Shown: positions 1-12,056, counted from the stretch's first letter. The stretch is DNA of 64,000 bases from Purpureocillium takamizusanense (GCF_022605165.1 NC_063081.1:62001-126000); one strand, 5' to 3'. Numbers and translations are program-made. The notes: generated by a model from the sequence alone, not told the origin.

Positions 1-57
1 GTGCTGTTACCATTTCCTTGTCCTCGTGCTATTATCCCGTCACTCTTTAGGACAACC

Positions 58-657
58 ATGCACGTCAACCTATTCCTCTGCGCCGCCGTCTACATATTTG
101 TTAGGGCGACCGCCGACGCCGCCACCGCCGATAAAATCCTCGACGCGAGGGTGGTACAAGGCTCCTCTGAGGATGAAGCGGGGAAGAAGGCGGCGAAACT
201 CAACAATCGAGATGTGATTGCAGGTGTATGTTAAAAGAGATGAGAAGATGGAGCCCGTGGCCTGTGGGGAATAAAGCTCTCTAGCATAGAAGAGTCAACT
301 AACGTCTTTTACCACCACTGTGTACTCTAGGTATGCTCGGAATCCGACCAACCCTCTGGAAACTGCACCATATCGAAGGCCAAACCCTTTCAATTTGAAT
401 ATACTAACCCAAATTCGTGGAAAATTAAGTACGAGGCGAAGGATTATCGCTGCGCTCCGGACCACAAGGTAAGTGAACAACCTCTGTTCCCAAATGCGAC
501 AAACACCGTCGCTTTGAGGTGGCTAATGACTTCTCTCTCTTCAACGCCGTAGTGCTCCTCTGACTGGCAGCGAAAGTACTGCCAGGTCTCTAAATGCAGT
601 GGGAAAGAGGTGGTTAAATGCGGCCTCACTATATATGAGAGGGGTATTGATGGATAG
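58..657 (+). CDS. small secreted cysteine-rich protein
   Basis: Three-exon model: 58-225, 331-468, 553-657, giving 133 residues plus stop. The first donor is GTATGT and the second GTAAGT; acceptors are CTAG and GTAG, and all junctions are phase 0. The N-terminus (MHVNLFLCAAVYIFV, ending near TADA) is a signal peptide. The mature part is short and holds seven cysteines, mainly in exons 2 and 3, plus a Lys-rich N-terminal spacer that could be a propeptide. No family is recognised. Size, signal peptide and Cys content fit an effector-like or surface small secreted protein (inference). The ATG at 58 is the first one adjacent to the signal sequence; a start upstream of the window is unlikely but not excluded. 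Confidence 0.7.
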
Positions 658-887
658 AGTGCTTTGCGTCAACAGGCAGGCAGAGACACTAAGCTGCAAC
701 TGCGTGCTTCACGCCTGACATGGACATGTCTGTGTAAGAGTGGTGTTTATATGTTTGTTAAACAGCTCTATCAAGCAAAATTGGCTATGGGATATCGCGA
801 GACCCTCGCGGCATGATATGCCGGAAGTGAAGGGCTCGCTGCTGCATACAAAAAGCTCCATCCGGAGCATTCGAGAGCGACCCTTAC

Positions 888-2587
888 TTATCCATAACCA
901 AGACGCATCAGATCTATTCCGCAGCGTGAAGCGGGTCCCTTCATGTCTTTGATGTTCTCGCACCATTCGCATTCGCGGCGCAGCCCACGATGACGGAAAT
1001 AATCTTGTAGAGCCCATTGCGTCGAACAAGTGCCTTGAGGTCCAAATGTGCCATTCTCGATTCCAAAGCAGTATTCCAGGCTTTGACATAACTTTCGTGC
1101 CAAGTCATCCGCGTACGATTCTATCGAGGCCAACACAATTGAGCCCTGCACAGCGGCATCTGAGAGCGATAAGTGGCTCCTTTTGGCATCCAACATGTCA
1201 AGTCGCGATACAGCTTCGAGAATCTGAAGCATGATCGTAGAGCAGAATACCCAGGTAACGGCGTCAGTAATTGATCGGAACTTGAGCGAGAATGGAAACA
1301 GCTTGTCCGGATAAGCATCATCTGCGGGATTAACCAGTCTAGAAAGGACCGGGTATGAGAATGAACCCGATTCCACCTTGTTTTGGTAGCATTGCCGCCA
1401 GTCATGGAGCTTGTGGAAATTCTGGAGGAGCATTTCGCTATAGTCATGCGCTCGAAAGTCCCCTTGGGGGAGCCCACCAGACAGGAGCTGATGTGTTTCT
1501 TCCATGATCGCTGGTACCTCTGCGACAATGTCGAGAAGCCGTGGGAAGGAGGCAGACGACTGGGCCGGGCCAATGAGCTCTCGCCACCTCTGTGGCGCGA
1601 GGCTTAGAGAGCACCTTCTTGCAATGGCCTGGATGATCTGTCGTGGATATGGAAAGTCGGTCAGTCACCGGGAGAGCAAGTGAGGCAAGCTCGACGCGTT
1701 TGGGGCGGGGCCTCATGTCCATACACATATAACACAGAGCCGCACGCAGAGGCTTCGCCAGCTCGCTGATGGCACGTCTGGCACGCCACGATGCCTCAGG
1801 AGCTCGGATATACCCTGTGCGTGTGCGCGCCAGCTCTGATCCGTCGAGAAGACAAACAGCTACGTTGTAGTTAGTCATCCGGGCCATGAAGGCGCGACGA
1901 CGGGGCCGATACCTCACACGTGGACAGAACGACAATTGCGGCCAGCGTCTCATCATTGTTACTGCCAAGATCGTGTATCACCTTGCCGAGGGCGTGGTTG
2001 TACAGCCGCACAGTCTCGTCGTAGGAAATGCTCGTCTCCCCCGACAGGCGTACCTGTATGGCGCACAGCGCCAGAAGTGCGTGGTCCAGCGCATCGCTCG
2101 GTCCGGTCATGCCGCAGACAGCCTTGGGCCACGAAAACGGCGTCGGGTCGCCACTGTCTTCCATGACGTGCGGCTGCGGCAGGTAGATGTCCTGCAGAAG
2201 GATCAAGGCCTGGGCTCTGACTTGAGTGATGTCATAGGCCGCGCCCGAGAGTTGGAGCCGCATTTGACAGAGCGAGTGAAGCCATCTTGATGATGCACAG
2301 GATCCTCGCGGGGGCCGTACTCTTGCGATGGCGGCAAGGGCAGTGGTATCGGGCTGTGCAGGGGTGCGGTTGACCCAGATTGTCGGCCGCTCGTAGCCTC
2401 GGCATCGGATTCCGGCTTTGGCGCATCTCAGGCAGAGGGGCGCCGTAAAGTCACACTGATGAAGAATGCCGGTCAGATCGCTATAAAGAGAGACGGGAAG
2501 GGAGAGCATGTGTCGCGCGGTCCGCACCTTGACGCGACGCCGCTTGCAGTCAAGGCAGGCTTTGGACTTTCCCGCAATACCGACCAT
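888..2587 (-). CDS. Zn2Cys6 fungal transcription factor
   Basis: Four exons (transcript order 2587-2528, 2455-1913, 1859-1725, 1637-888) give about 495 residues. The N-terminal binuclear zinc cluster is split by intron 1: CLDCKRRRVK joins CDFTAPLCLRC and AKAGIRC, giving exact C-X2-C-X6-C-X6-C-X2-C-X6-C spacing. The rest has the hydrophobic middle-homology character of short Zn2Cys6 regulators (for example SWRAHAQGISELLRHRG). The start at 2587 places the cluster ten residues in; an in-frame upstream Met at 2806 is possible but less likely. It is transcribed divergently from an MFS transporter 0.7 kb away, so it may regulate that neighbour (inference). Nuclear DNA binding is inferred from the family. 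Confidence 0.88.
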
Positions 2588-3288
2588 GGTCGACGGGCTC
2601 TGCGCCGATGCGTGCGCGGTGGTGTTGGAGGACAATGCAGTTCCCAAGTTGATGAGCATCCTCTGGGGCGGCTCGTACGGGGGCAAGGGGGGGAACGTTC
2701 CGCGGCAGAGACAGGAAGGGGTGCGCGCCGGGTGGGCTAAGCCGGATGTAGAACCAAGACGCGAGCACAACGACAGGGCTGTTGCTCCACTCTTGACTGC
2801 TGACATTCTGTCTGCCGTGGACCGTGGACGCTTGTTGAAGAGTCAGAGACCCTTCTTCGCGCCCCATCTCCAGTCTGCGGCCGTATCATCCGACGACCGA
2901 AGATGCCGCTAGGTGATCATGAATGTTCCCATAGCGGAGACTGCCGGCGGCTTAAACTCGCCTGGGCACCAAAGCTCGAAACTCGAAACAGGGGATGGCA
3001 GGCGAAGATGGTGGTCGACAGCACCGGGTCGTGATTATACTGCCGTAGCTACCACCTACCTGTCCTGCGCCGCCTCGAAAGGGCCCGCATTTCGTCGCTA
3101 ACCGCAAACGGCACCATTTCTCGAGCATCGACTCTATACTGCAACTCATGTTGCTGTTGCTGCAAAAGGTAGATGGGGTATAAGAACAATGCATCTTGAC
3201 CACCCAGCAGGTCCGGGAGTTTGCTCATGCAGCTCGTTGTTCCATCTATCCTACCCTCCACTACCGCGGAGAATGAACCGAAACCAAC
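2588..3288. promoter_or_regulatory. divergent intergenic region, regulator/transporter
   Basis: About 700 bp separates the divergent start codons of the Zn2Cys6 factor and the MFS transporter and must hold both promoters. I see no convincing open frame in it. No individual operator could be assigned with confidence. Confidence 0.5.
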
Positions 3289-4869
3289 ATGAAGTCTACA
3301 CCAGAATCCCGCTCATGCTCATCGAATGACGGCGAGAAGCAGCAACAAGGTCCACAAAGGGCAGACGAGGAGAAGGCACAACAAGGGTCCATCGCTGGCT
3401 CCAAGGGCGCAGACCTGGGACCCCCTCCAGATGGCGGGCTTGATGCCTGGTTGGTCGTTGTGGGGGGCTTTTTCACCGTCTTCGCCAGCTTCGGATGGAT
3501 CAACTGTATGCATGTTACTCGGACCAAACATGTACAATATTCTTACAGCACGCCACAGGCGTTGGCATATTTCAGGACTACTACCAACATAACCAACTGG
3601 CATCGTACTCGCCAAGCACTGTCGCCTGGATCTCCTCAACGGAATCTTTCATGCTCTTCTTTTGGGTGTGTATACACGACGTCTTGCTTCCTGTTGCGCA
3701 AAATTAACAGGCCACGCGTAGGGGCCACTCGCCGGCAAGCTGACCGACGAGTTCGGACCCCGTGTCCCGATCCTAATAGGCTCATTGCTCCATGTGTTCG
3801 GCCTCATGATGACGTCCCTCTCCAAGGAGTACTATCAGATCATCTTGTCGCAAAGCATCTGCAGCGGGCTGGGATGCTCGTTCCTCTTCTACCCGTGTAT
3901 GCCTTCTTTGGCCCCTCCCCCTCCGCCCCAGTTGGGCAGGCCACCATGCTAACGCCACGTCACGCAGCCATCACTGCACTCGGCACCTGGTTTCTGAAGC
4001 ACCGCGCCCTCGCTTTCGGCATAATTACCGCTGGGTCCAGCATCGGTGGTGTTGTGCTGCCCATCATGGTGAATCACCTCATCGCACGCATCGGGTTTGG
4101 CTGGGCAATGCGAACCACGTCGTTCGTCTTCCTCGGTCTGCTTACCATCGGAAACTTGACCATCAAGTCCCGGCTGCCGCCATCTCGGAGGAAGTTTCGC
4201 CTCGCCGACTTCGTGACCCCATTCTCCGAGACCCCCTTCTTACTGCTAACCATCGCCTCCTCCGTCATCTACCTGGGCGCATTCTTGCCGTTTAACTTTA
4301 TCATCGTTCAGGCCAAGGCAGAAGGAATGTCGACCCAGCTGGCAAGCTACATGGTTCCCATTGTCAATGCAGCATCGTACGTACACCACCCCCCGTCCCT
4401 ACGCCTTGTCTTGGTTGTATGTATACCGACTGCTTGCAGAACCTTCGGTCGCATCATTCCCGCGCATTTCGGCGACAAGTACGGCGTCTTCAATGTCATG
4501 ATTCTCATGACGATCCTGAGCGGCATCTCCATTCTCGCAATTTGGCTCCCAGCGCACTCCAACGCGCCGCTCATTACTTTCGGCGCCATCTACGGTTTCG
4601 CGTCGGGCTGCACGCTGTCCATCATTCCCGCCATGGTGGCAACCATTTCGGACGCGAGCAAGCTGGGCACGCGGAATGGCTCTTTGTACGCCTTTGCCGC
4701 AATCGGCACTCTGATTGGAAGCCCCATCGGAGGCGCCATTACCAACGCGCAAGGCGGGCAGTTTTCCGGGCTCATCGTATTTTGCGGAGTCTGCCTTCTC
4801 GTTGGGGCTGGCGTCACAATGATGTCCAGGCATGTACTGGTTGGCCCAGTGCTGAAACAAAAGGTTTAG
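3289..4869 (+). CDS. MFS monocarboxylate transporter-like permease
   Basis: Five exons (3289-3505, 3559-3665, 3722-3896, 3968-4376, 4440-4869) encode 445 residues. A hydrophilic N-terminus leads to the family signature [16 protein letters not shown] at the first membrane helix. Later come [14 protein letters not shown] (loop 2-3), [14 protein letters not shown], and C-terminal helices with [14 protein letters not shown] and [12 protein letters not shown]. This order and length match fungal MCT/SLC16-type major facilitator proteins of the plasma membrane. The substrate is unknown (monocarboxylates or similar by family). All introns are 50-75 bp and phases agree. The divergent Zn2Cys6 gene suggests local regulation. 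An unspliced reading of the same strand gives a spurious longer protein with intron-derived inserts. Confidence 0.9.
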   Translation: MKSTPESRSCSSNDGEKQQQGPQRADEEKAQQGSIAGSKGADLGPPPDGGLDAWLVVVGGFFTVFASFGWINCMHVTRTKHVQYSYSTPQALAYFRTTTNITNWHRTRQALSPGSPQRNLSCSSFGCVYTTSCFLLRKINRPRVGATRRQADRRVRTPCPDPNRLIAPCVRPHDDVPLQGVLSDHLVAKHLQRAGMLVPLLPVYAFFGPSPSAPVGQATMLTPRHAAITALGTWFLKHRALAFGIITAGSSIGGVVLPIMVNHLIARIGFGWAMRTTSFVFLGLLTIGNLTIKSRLPPSRRKFRLADFVTPFSETPFLLLTIASSVIYLGAFLPFNFIIVQAKAEGMSTQLASYMVPIVNAASYVHHPPSLRLVLVVCIPTACRTFGRIIPAHFGDKYGVFNVMILMTILSGISILAIWLPAHSNAPLITFGAIYGFASGCTLSIIPAMVATISDASKLGTRNGSLYAFAAIGTLIGSPIGGAITNAQGGQFSGLIVFCGVCLLVGAGVTMMSRHVLVGPVLKQKV

Positions 4870-5228
4870 ACCGCGCATACAAAACATCAGAATAGCATCA
4901 TAGAGGCGCTGGGATATGGTCAGATAGAATTTTCACACTTTATAGGTTTCGCAAGGGATGGAATTAGCCAGAACATTACGCAGCGGTCATGTAAATCAGT
5001 AGAATAGAGCCGATGAAACTAGAGCTAGAAAGCATTTTTTAGTCAGTATGCCTACATTGAACCGCTGCTGAATGTTCGATATAAACACGCTAGGTGCATC
5101 TCGGCTTATGCAGGATCGGGCTCCGCCCGCTTTTAAAGAGTGTCGCCGGATCTTGGAAAATCTACCCATTAACGAAAACAAACTACCGCCTCGTACTCGG
5201 ACAATGCACGTTTAGCATTGACGCCTTG
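4870..5228. other. 3' intergenic gap
   Basis: This convergent spacer lies between the MFS gene and the DUF7730 gene. It holds both 3' untranslated ends; I see no gene or clear repeat in it. Confidence 0.5.
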
Positions 5229-6475
5229 CTAACTGACCCTGTCTGTTGTCTGCTTGATCCAGCTCGGCCGCTCGGGATACTTCCATTTGAACCGATTCGG
5301 CCGCTGTATGTTGTCGTCCATCAGGTTTGCAATGCGGTTCATGTCTGCTCTGTTCCATTTGCCGCGGCCGCCAATCTCATCCCGCTCTTCCATGAGAGCT
5401 TGATACTGGCGCCTGCCTTCGGCAATCCTCTCTTCCCAGTCTGCAAACCCGTGCTGCGCACTTTGACCAACTTCATCCCAATCGTAGCCCTCTGGATCTG
5501 GGGACCCATAGGCGCAACTGCAAGAGAAGTAACATATCCATCGGACCAGCTCCGCTTCTGTGGGCATATTGTCGGTGATGGGATGATTGTGCAGGAAACT
5601 CTTCATTCCCACCATCCTGCATCGAGGATGGACACCTTTAAACGCAGGGCACTGACTCTGGTCCATGACAAACGTGTCCCACTCTAGGCCGTTGTATTGA
5701 AGTCTTAGGTAGCAGTCGTCGGGGAACCAGGTGCCCTCAACGACAAACACCAGGTCGAACGTCTCCAAGCACGGCTGCTGGACGGCCTTGATGGGCGTAG
5801 CTACCTGTTCCTGGATCTCAGGGGTCCAGCCGTCATACGTTTCGCAGCCGATGATTTTGACCAGCAGGTTCCTCAAGTTTGGCAACTTGGAGACGAGCTC
5901 CCATACCTTTTGGTACTCGGTCTCGCCCTCTTCGGGCCGTGTCAATGTTGTTCTGAGGGATGTGACAGCATTCATGTGTACAGCTGGCGTGATGTCAGAC
6001 CATTTTCGAAGAAGATCAGCTTGTATGCTGATGGTGAAGCGGCTATAGACGTGTTGAATGGTCTCGATGTACTAACGCTGCGTTTCAGTAATGCAGGGTC
6101 GGCCAACGAAATGTGGGCGCAACTCACGAGCTGGCGACATGCAAATGGTAGCCCAAGAAGGTGTGCCGGTTCCTCAAGGCTGTCACACAAGGAATGACTG
6201 TAGCCTTGCCTGCAGTCCAGATCATCGATGCACCTGAATCACAAGCTGGTTACCGATCGTATCATGCGAGGATCTTTCTAAGACAGGGCATACCGGTATG
6301 CCTGGCAATGAACTTGGCCGGCAATCCAGGCCCTCCAGATATGAAGAACGTTTTCGTCAAAGGCATAATCGTAGATGGTCGAGCGCACCTCTGGAGGCAA
6401 ACGGAAGAATCCCGCCCCTTGATGAGGGCTATCGAATTTCCTGGATGACAGGCGCTCTAGCATCGACATTGCCAT
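5229..6475 (-). CDS. DUF7730 / F-box-like fungal protein
   Basis: Three exons (6475-6294, 6209-6128, 6071-5229) give 368 residues. The N-terminal LPPEVRSTIYDYAF is the hallmark of the DUF7730 family, an F-box-like helix seen in many ascomycete paralogues. The second landmark, LPFACRQL followed by YIETIQHVYSR, is restored exactly by splicing out intron 2 (donor GTGAGT). The C-terminal half is acidic and aromatic, with no catalytic motif visible. Function is unknown; the family is often large and variable in plant- and insect-associated fungi. No signal peptide. The start at 6475 is the first ATG before the conserved motif. Confidence 0.8.
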
Positions 6476-7269
6476 CGCGGTTTCCGTTCAGAGTGAGGAC
6501 TGTTCTAGCCGGCGAAATGTACTTTCAGGCTGTCTGTGAACCGCGACGGGCCGTCGTGGAGCTGAGGGTGTTTAGGGGCGTCGTATCTCTCGTGTTTCCT
6601 GCCCCGCTTTTCATATTCTCAATCTCAAGGATGCACGTATGCTTCTTGAGTACCTAATAAACCTCATCTACAAAACCCATCCTCATGTTGGTGAAGGATG
6701 GCGGCTGAGCGCCAGCATCGCAGGCTTTTTTGTCGGGGCGGAGTAGCAGGCGGTCGCCGCACCGGGAACAAAACGTGGGCGCGTCTGCCTCTTCGCTGCA
6801 CTTTACTGAGGGGTCATGAAGACCACATGCACAACGCGTCCGTCAACGGGCTCGCAAGGGCAGACGAAGTCATTCAATCCGATGAAGTCAATCCTGCGGC
6901 TCCCAGGACGGAAGGTCGGTCCGGTCGGTGCACCCCTAATAATGATCCTCGCCGCGCGGAAGTACGGGAGTCGAGCAGGATCACGCGCTCGGTCACATGA
7001 TGCGAATGTCACCCTCACTCATCTCACTCGCATTCTGGCGAAACCCCCGAAACCCAAATGCTGCCGCAGCCTACTAAAGTGCCGGGGTCAGCCAGCTCGC
7101 ATTTCGTCACGTCGCAAATCCGTCTTTTCCTCCGCCGAAGCGATGTCAATCGATTAGATGCCGTTGATGGATTCATGTTGACGTGCAGAACCGTCTTCTC
7201 TGCGAGGTCTGGTGCTTCGCGACAACGGGTGTGATTGCCCCGCCTGGCCCTGCCAAAGTCACCCGGTCA
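6476..7269. promoter_or_regulatory. divergent intergenic region
   Basis: About 790 bp lies between the divergent DUF7730 and Zn2Cys6 genes. It contains short open frames without recognisable similarity and should hold two promoters. No specific site is assigned. Confidence 0.45.
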
Positions 7270-8674
7270 ATGGCTGGAAACCTGGCCGCCGGCAGAAACA
7301 TGCAATCCCGTGGGGTCAAGGTGAAGACTGGTTGTGCAACCTGCAGGTCGGTTCCATGGCCTGTCACCGCTCCGCTCCGTGTCATGCCAGGCACGAGCAT
7401 CTCGTGCACTGCCGAGAGTCCATATTTTGCTCACGCAATGCAACAGAACAAGAAGGGTCAAATGCGACGAGAAGAAACCGTCTTGCCAAAGATGCGTCAA
7501 GACAGGCCGGACGTGCGACGGCTATGATTCTCCCTTCAGAGTCTACACCGGCCAATCCATCCACGGCGGTGCCCGTGGTGGTGGTGGTGGTGGCATGAAG
7601 AAGCCACTGGGCGCTGGGAGAAGACCCGCAGGCTCTCCCAACTCGACCGAGGTCGCGCCTGAAGACATCGCCCTCCTCAACCGTTACTTCTCCACCAAGA
7701 CCATGTTCGACGTGAGGCTTGGCTGCGACGACGAGGCCGAGAAAATCCTGCAAGCCAGCCTAACTGATCCGACAGTACGACACGCCGTCTCATCTCTCAA
7801 GGCTCTTCGGGAACATCTCGAGACCTCTGGGGACGTGCCGGCTCCGGCTCCGGCGGCGCAGCAAACCACAGGCTGCGGCTGGGACTTTGGAGTTCAGAGA
7901 TACTGCATGGCTTTGAAGGGTGTCGCGTCCAGCCTGTCGTCCCCGGGCGCCCAGGCCCTCAAGTCGGCATTACTTTGCTGTCAGATCTTCATCAGCATTG
8001 AGCAAGTGCGTGGGAACTATGGGACCATGACCCAGCACATCATCCAGGGGCTCGGCATCATCCACGAGTATCGAGCAAGACCAGTCCTTGCTACTACCGG
8101 CAAGTTGATGCCGGCATACCCTGCCCAGCTACCCTTGCTGGATGTCTTTGTCATCAAGCTATTTGCTGCCCCTTGCAAGTTTGCGGAACCTCCAACACCA
8201 GCCGACAATGAGAGCCAGACGGCGGTGTCCTCGTCGTGCACCCTATCGAGAGAGCAGGAGCAGGCGGTTGAATCTCGACGCAATTTTCGTACCATTGTAC
8301 CCAATATGCGGACAGCGCTCACAAAGGTTGCCGCATCGACGCTTGAATTCCTCGACAAAGCGTCCAGCGTGGAATCGGCCGAGACTGCTCTTGGGCTAGT
8401 TTCTGAGAAGGAGTCGCTGTTGAAGTCGTTGGAGTCCTGGGTCGTTGAACCCGAGCCCGTTGTCACGGGCGCAAGACCCCCAAGGCCCGAGCCTCTTGCA
8501 TTGTCCTTCCTCCGCCTCTTTCATCAGACACTGAGAGTCATCCTCGTGGCGACACTGAGATCCTCGCTAGATGCTCGCGCTGAGTTGCGGACCGAAAACG
8601 CCAAATTGCAGCGCATAGCCGATATGATCGATGAGAGGTTAAGGGCATGTCAAAAGTCCACTTCGCCCAGCTAA
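7270..8674 (+). CDS. Zn2Cys6 fungal transcription factor
   Basis: Two exons (7270-7346, 7447-8674) encode 434 residues. Intron 1 interrupts the zinc cluster: GCATCR from exon 1 joins TRRVKCDEKKPSCQRC and VKTGRTCDGY, restoring C-X2-C-X6-C-X6-C-X2-C-X6-C. A Gly-rich linker follows (six consecutive Gly). The body resembles the fungal_trans_2-like C-terminal region: a helical segment with ALLCCQIFISIEQVRGNY and GLGIIHEYRARP, and a long C-terminal helix. The length is typical for this class of nuclear regulator. Starts at 7270, or at 7300 inside the same frame, are both possible. Its target is not evident; the downstream neighbour is a GST on the other strand. Confidence 0.87.
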
Positions 8675-8952
8675 TGAGACATGAAGACAACGCACGCGCA
8701 CTACGTGGCGCCGGGCTCATGCCGATTTGATACGGTAGCATTCTCAACACATGGTGCTATCTCTCTTTCGCGACCCTTGTCGCAATTTGGCAGGCTACCT
8801 TTTCCACCGGCCGCGGGCACACGACTCGCAGTAGCGTCCTGCTGAGGCTGTCGCGGGTCCTCCTTGGCTCCCTCCGACGGAGGATACACACCAAGAACTC
8901 TATGAGAAAGTGCCATGCATGGCCGCTGTAACTCGTCCCTCATCATCTACCA

Positions 8953-9737
8953 CTACTTCCCTGCAGCCGCAGCCGCTGCCGCAGTTATGGCATCCCTGTC
9001 AGCCGCCAAGAGCTTCTTAATGGCCGGTCGATTCGTAACGCGATCCCACCAAGCGCTCACAGCTCCGCGCTCGAGGATCACGTCCCCATACCCGCACGCA
9101 AAGAGCCGTTGTATCAGCGGAATGTAAAATATGTCCACGAGCGTAAACTCCCTGCCGGCCATGTAATCCCCGCGCTGCAAGAGCCGACGCTCTGCGACAT
9201 CGAAGAAAGCCTCCACAGATTTGAGCGCACTCGAGACGACGGCCTCGTCGACATGCAGCCCGATGAATTTTTTGGCAAACTTCTCAAAGGAAATCTTGCC
9301 CGCGGGGTCGGCGAAGTAGAACATCTCCTCCGACTGCGCCTGCTCAAACAGCGCCACAGCATCGATGTCGGAGTCTGCCGGCAGCAGCGGGAATGAGTAC
9401 TTCCTCGTCAGGTACTTGCAGATGGCGCGGCTCTCGTACAAGGTGAAGCCGCCGGGGAACGTGACGACGGGGACCTTGCCCCAGGGGTTGCGCTGCATGT
9501 TTTCTTCGGACTTGACAGGGCGGGTCGACGTCAGCTGTGAGACTCGGCGCTTTTACAGGCGCTGAGAAGGGAGGGCGGGGGGGAAGGGGCGCATGTCCTC
9601 ACACCCACCTTTTGCTCGCGCTGTGCGAGGTTGAGGAGCACGACCTCGTAATCCGTGAAACCACCCTCAGCGAGCGTCAGACGGATGCGATCCGCGTTGG
9701 TCGAGCCACGGGCGCTGTACAGAGTAAAGGACGGCAT
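8953..9737 (-). CDS. glutathione S-transferase
   Basis: Two exons (9737-9609, 9510-8953) give 228 residues, the normal size for a cytosolic GST. The thioredoxin-fold N-domain shows LYSARGSTNADRIRLTLAE, the NPWGKVPVV cis-Pro loop and YESRAICKYL (the ESRAI glutathione-contact motif). The all-helical C-domain includes DYMAGREFTLVDIFYIPL, the usual N-capping and hydrophobic staple region. It would conjugate glutathione to electrophiles or act as a peroxidase. The C-terminus ends in an Ala-rich tail. Start at 9737 directly precedes the first beta strand. Its divergent neighbour is an NAD(P)-binding protein, with a glutaredoxin 2 kb further on. Confidence 0.92.
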
Positions 9738-10548
9738 CTTGATTCTGGAGCGGGGCAATAGCTGCGATGCGGTTCTAGGGCTGTTGGCGATGGCCCTCGA
9801 CATGTGCGCGGATGGCGCAGTTCACTTGGGGGACCCGGTCGGCTCTTGAGAGAGGTTGGAGCGGGCGGGCGTCTCTGTATATGTGAGTCGGGTCGAGGGC
9901 CACATGCACCGGGAGGGAGGGGAGGGGGTGCTCGCAAGCAGTTGAGCGCATAATTACATCAAAGGCTGTTGGTCAAAGGCAGTGAGACGGCCACTTACAC
10001 GACATGAAGCGTGGTTGGCTGGCTCGCTCACGCTGCCGAGTTGAGCTGGCGGCAGAGGAGGGGGGAGGCGTAGGGGGGGGTCCCGGCCGGCCGGCGTCGC
10101 GTCTCGGCCTTCGGGCCCCCCCGGCCAGAACCCGGCCGGCGCCTTACCCTTTCCAGCGCACGGAGCGAACCGACCAGTCAACAAGCCGCCTGGACGCATC
10201 CGCCTCCAAAACCTTAAAAGTAGCTGGCCTTGGAGTTGCGACTCACCCGGGAGTTGAGTTCGAGGGTTGATGATCAATTGTTTGATGGTGGCGGCGCGTC
10301 TGGTCGGTGCAGACGGGACGGATTTGTAAACTGGCCGGAGGAAAGAGATGTCCGGACATCCGTCCCAAGTCGATTGCGTGACCCCGTCGAGTTGGGTTCA
10401 AGGATCCGTGATCCCGAAGCGTCGGTCAACTGAGATTGACGTTCTTAAAAGCGCGTTCGTTCCCTCGCAAGAAAGTCCAGGACTCGGTCTTGCAAAGCAC
10501 AATCTGGGACTCATATACACACATACACCCTCATCACGTATTGACAAA
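9738..10548. promoter_or_regulatory. divergent intergenic region, GST/reductase
   Basis: About 810 bp between divergent start codons. It includes a very GC-rich stretch around 10060-10145 with runs of G and repeated CCGGCCGG-like palindromes. No gene is supported here. Confidence 0.45.
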
Positions 10549-11229
10549 ATGCACATTCTCCTTCTCGGCGCCACCGGCCGCACAGGCAAGCATGTCGTCT
10601 CCCAATTACTATCCCAGGGCCACACCATCGTGGCCCTCGTCCGCGCCGAAAGCAAACTCGTCCCGCAACCGGGACTCACCATCGTCACCGGCACGCCGCT
10701 CTCCAAGCCAAACATCCGGAGGGCCGTCCACGCGACCCCCGGGCTCGTCCCCTCCGCCGCCATCATCACGCTCAACACGGTCCGCGCATCCGACAGCCCG
10801 TTCGCCGCTCAGCTCTCGCCGCCCAGGTTCCTCGCCGACTCCACCGCCAACGCCTGCGCCGTCCTGCGGGAGGCCGGCGTCGCGCGCGTCGTCGTCATGT
10901 CCACAGTGGGCGCGGGCGACTCGTGGGCCAAGCTGCCGTGGCTGAACAAGGCGTTCCTGGGGTGGACCAACATCCGATACGCGCTCGAGGATCATAACCT
11001 CGTCGATCGAGAGATTCGATCCACCGAATTGGACTGGACGCTTGTTCGGGCGTCTAGGCTGGAGTTTGACGACGCGAAGCAGAAGACGGCCCCTGTGCAG
11101 ACGCTGGATGCGACGGGTGCGGGGATGCGCATGGCTGATAGCGTGAGCGTTGCCAGCGCGGCCACTTTTCTCATCAAGGTCGCTGTGGAAGGGCTCTTTG
11201 TGAAGCAGGCGGTGGTTATACGGGATTGA
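10549..11229 (+). CDS. NAD(P)-binding SDR-like (NmrA/BVR-B type) protein
   Basis: A single exon encodes 226 residues. The N-terminal Rossmann motif GATGRTGKHVV sits at residues 7-17 and is followed by a dinucleotide-discriminating strand ending in VR, which suggests NADPH. The mid-region VVVMSTVGAGDS and LDWTLVRASRL match atypical short-chain dehydrogenases of the NmrA/biliverdin-reductase-B type, which lack the classical YxxxK pair in its usual place. It may be a small reductase or a redox-sensing regulator. The ATG at 10549 follows an adenine-rich context and directly precedes the first beta strand; longer in-frame readings upstream lack similarity. Confidence 0.88.
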   Translation: MHILLLGATGRTGKHVVSQLLSQGHTIVALVRAESKLVPQPGLTIVTGTPLSKPNIRRAVHATPGLVPSAAIITLNTVRASDSPFAAQLSPPRFLADSTANACAVLREAGVARVVVMSTVGAGDSWAKLPWLNKAFLGWTNIRYALEDHNLVDREIRSTELDWTLVRASRLEFDDAKQKTAPVQTLDATGAGMRMADSVSVASAATFLIKVAVEGLFVKQAVVIRD

Positions 11230-11624
11230 CGCCGTCACGGATGTTGCGAACCAGTCTGGGACTTTGCTTGGATGCCTGTAACGATAGAGGATGCCAAGAT
11301 ATACAAGCCTTCATCTTATTTCAAGTTCTCGGATCCAACACCAGCCCCGTCTCTATAAATTGTCAAATGCACCCGAAATACGAAGATCTGAGAGTTTATG
11401 CTCTTGGCATCCAATGGGTCATTGTCATAATTGTCCTCTCAGCCGCAGCGATACTCTCCTTGACAGCACGGTATGCTGATCAGGTATGACAAGTGTTCCC
11501 CAAGCACACACTGCACCAAGACATTACCATCATCCACGCACTTCTCCAATACAAGGAGAGACTCTAACAAGCAAAGGTACGTATTGGTATCGCTCACAAT
11601 CACCTCCCGAGGCAGACCGGCCAG
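11230..11624. other. 3' intergenic gap
   Basis: Convergent spacer between the reductase-like gene and the glutaredoxin gene. Only short open frames are present; nothing recognised. Confidence 0.4.
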
Positions 11625-12056
11625 CTATCCGACATGGTCGGCGGTTCTCGGCACCGACTCGAGCATCTTGTCGAGCTCGCCGCTTTTCTTTAGGGCCCGC
11701 AGCTCACTGTTGCCTCCAATCCGCTGTCCATTGATGAAGATGCACGGGACCGTTCGTTGGCCTGTCATTTGCTTCAACGTGTGGTGGAGAGCTGATCCGC
11801 CAGCTGGACAAAGTTGTGTCAGACTCTTTAAAAAAAAAAGGGGGAAAGACCTTGCCAGGCAGTGAGTTCACGAACAGGTAATGTCGACATCAATGCACAC
11901 GTGTTGGACGCGCTTTTGCTTGAGGATCAGCTTTGTGGATGCGCAGTACGGACAGGTGACCTTGGTGAAGGCTATGACTGGGTTCTCGGCGACGAGCCGC
12001 TGTATATGCGCCTCGACCTGCGGGTCGTTTTTCGGTGTTGAGAGGCTTGAGCCCAT
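11625..12056 (-). CDS. dithiol glutaredoxin (CPYC)
   Basis: Two exons (12056-11876, 11803-11625) give 119 residues. Exon 1 carries the active site CPYC within AFTKVTCPYCASTK. Exon 2 carries the glutathione-binding loop TGQRTVPCIFI and GGNSEL, then a C-terminal helix. The exon join falls in the short loop between them and keeps the spacing usual for fungal class I glutaredoxins. The donor is a weak GTTCGT, so that boundary is the least certain point. The protein reduces disulfides and glutathione mixed disulfides in the cytosol or mitochondria. Starting at 12056 gives a short N-terminal extension (MGSSLSTPK) with a possible N-myristoylation-like Gly-Ser start; function of that is unproven. Confidence 0.88.
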
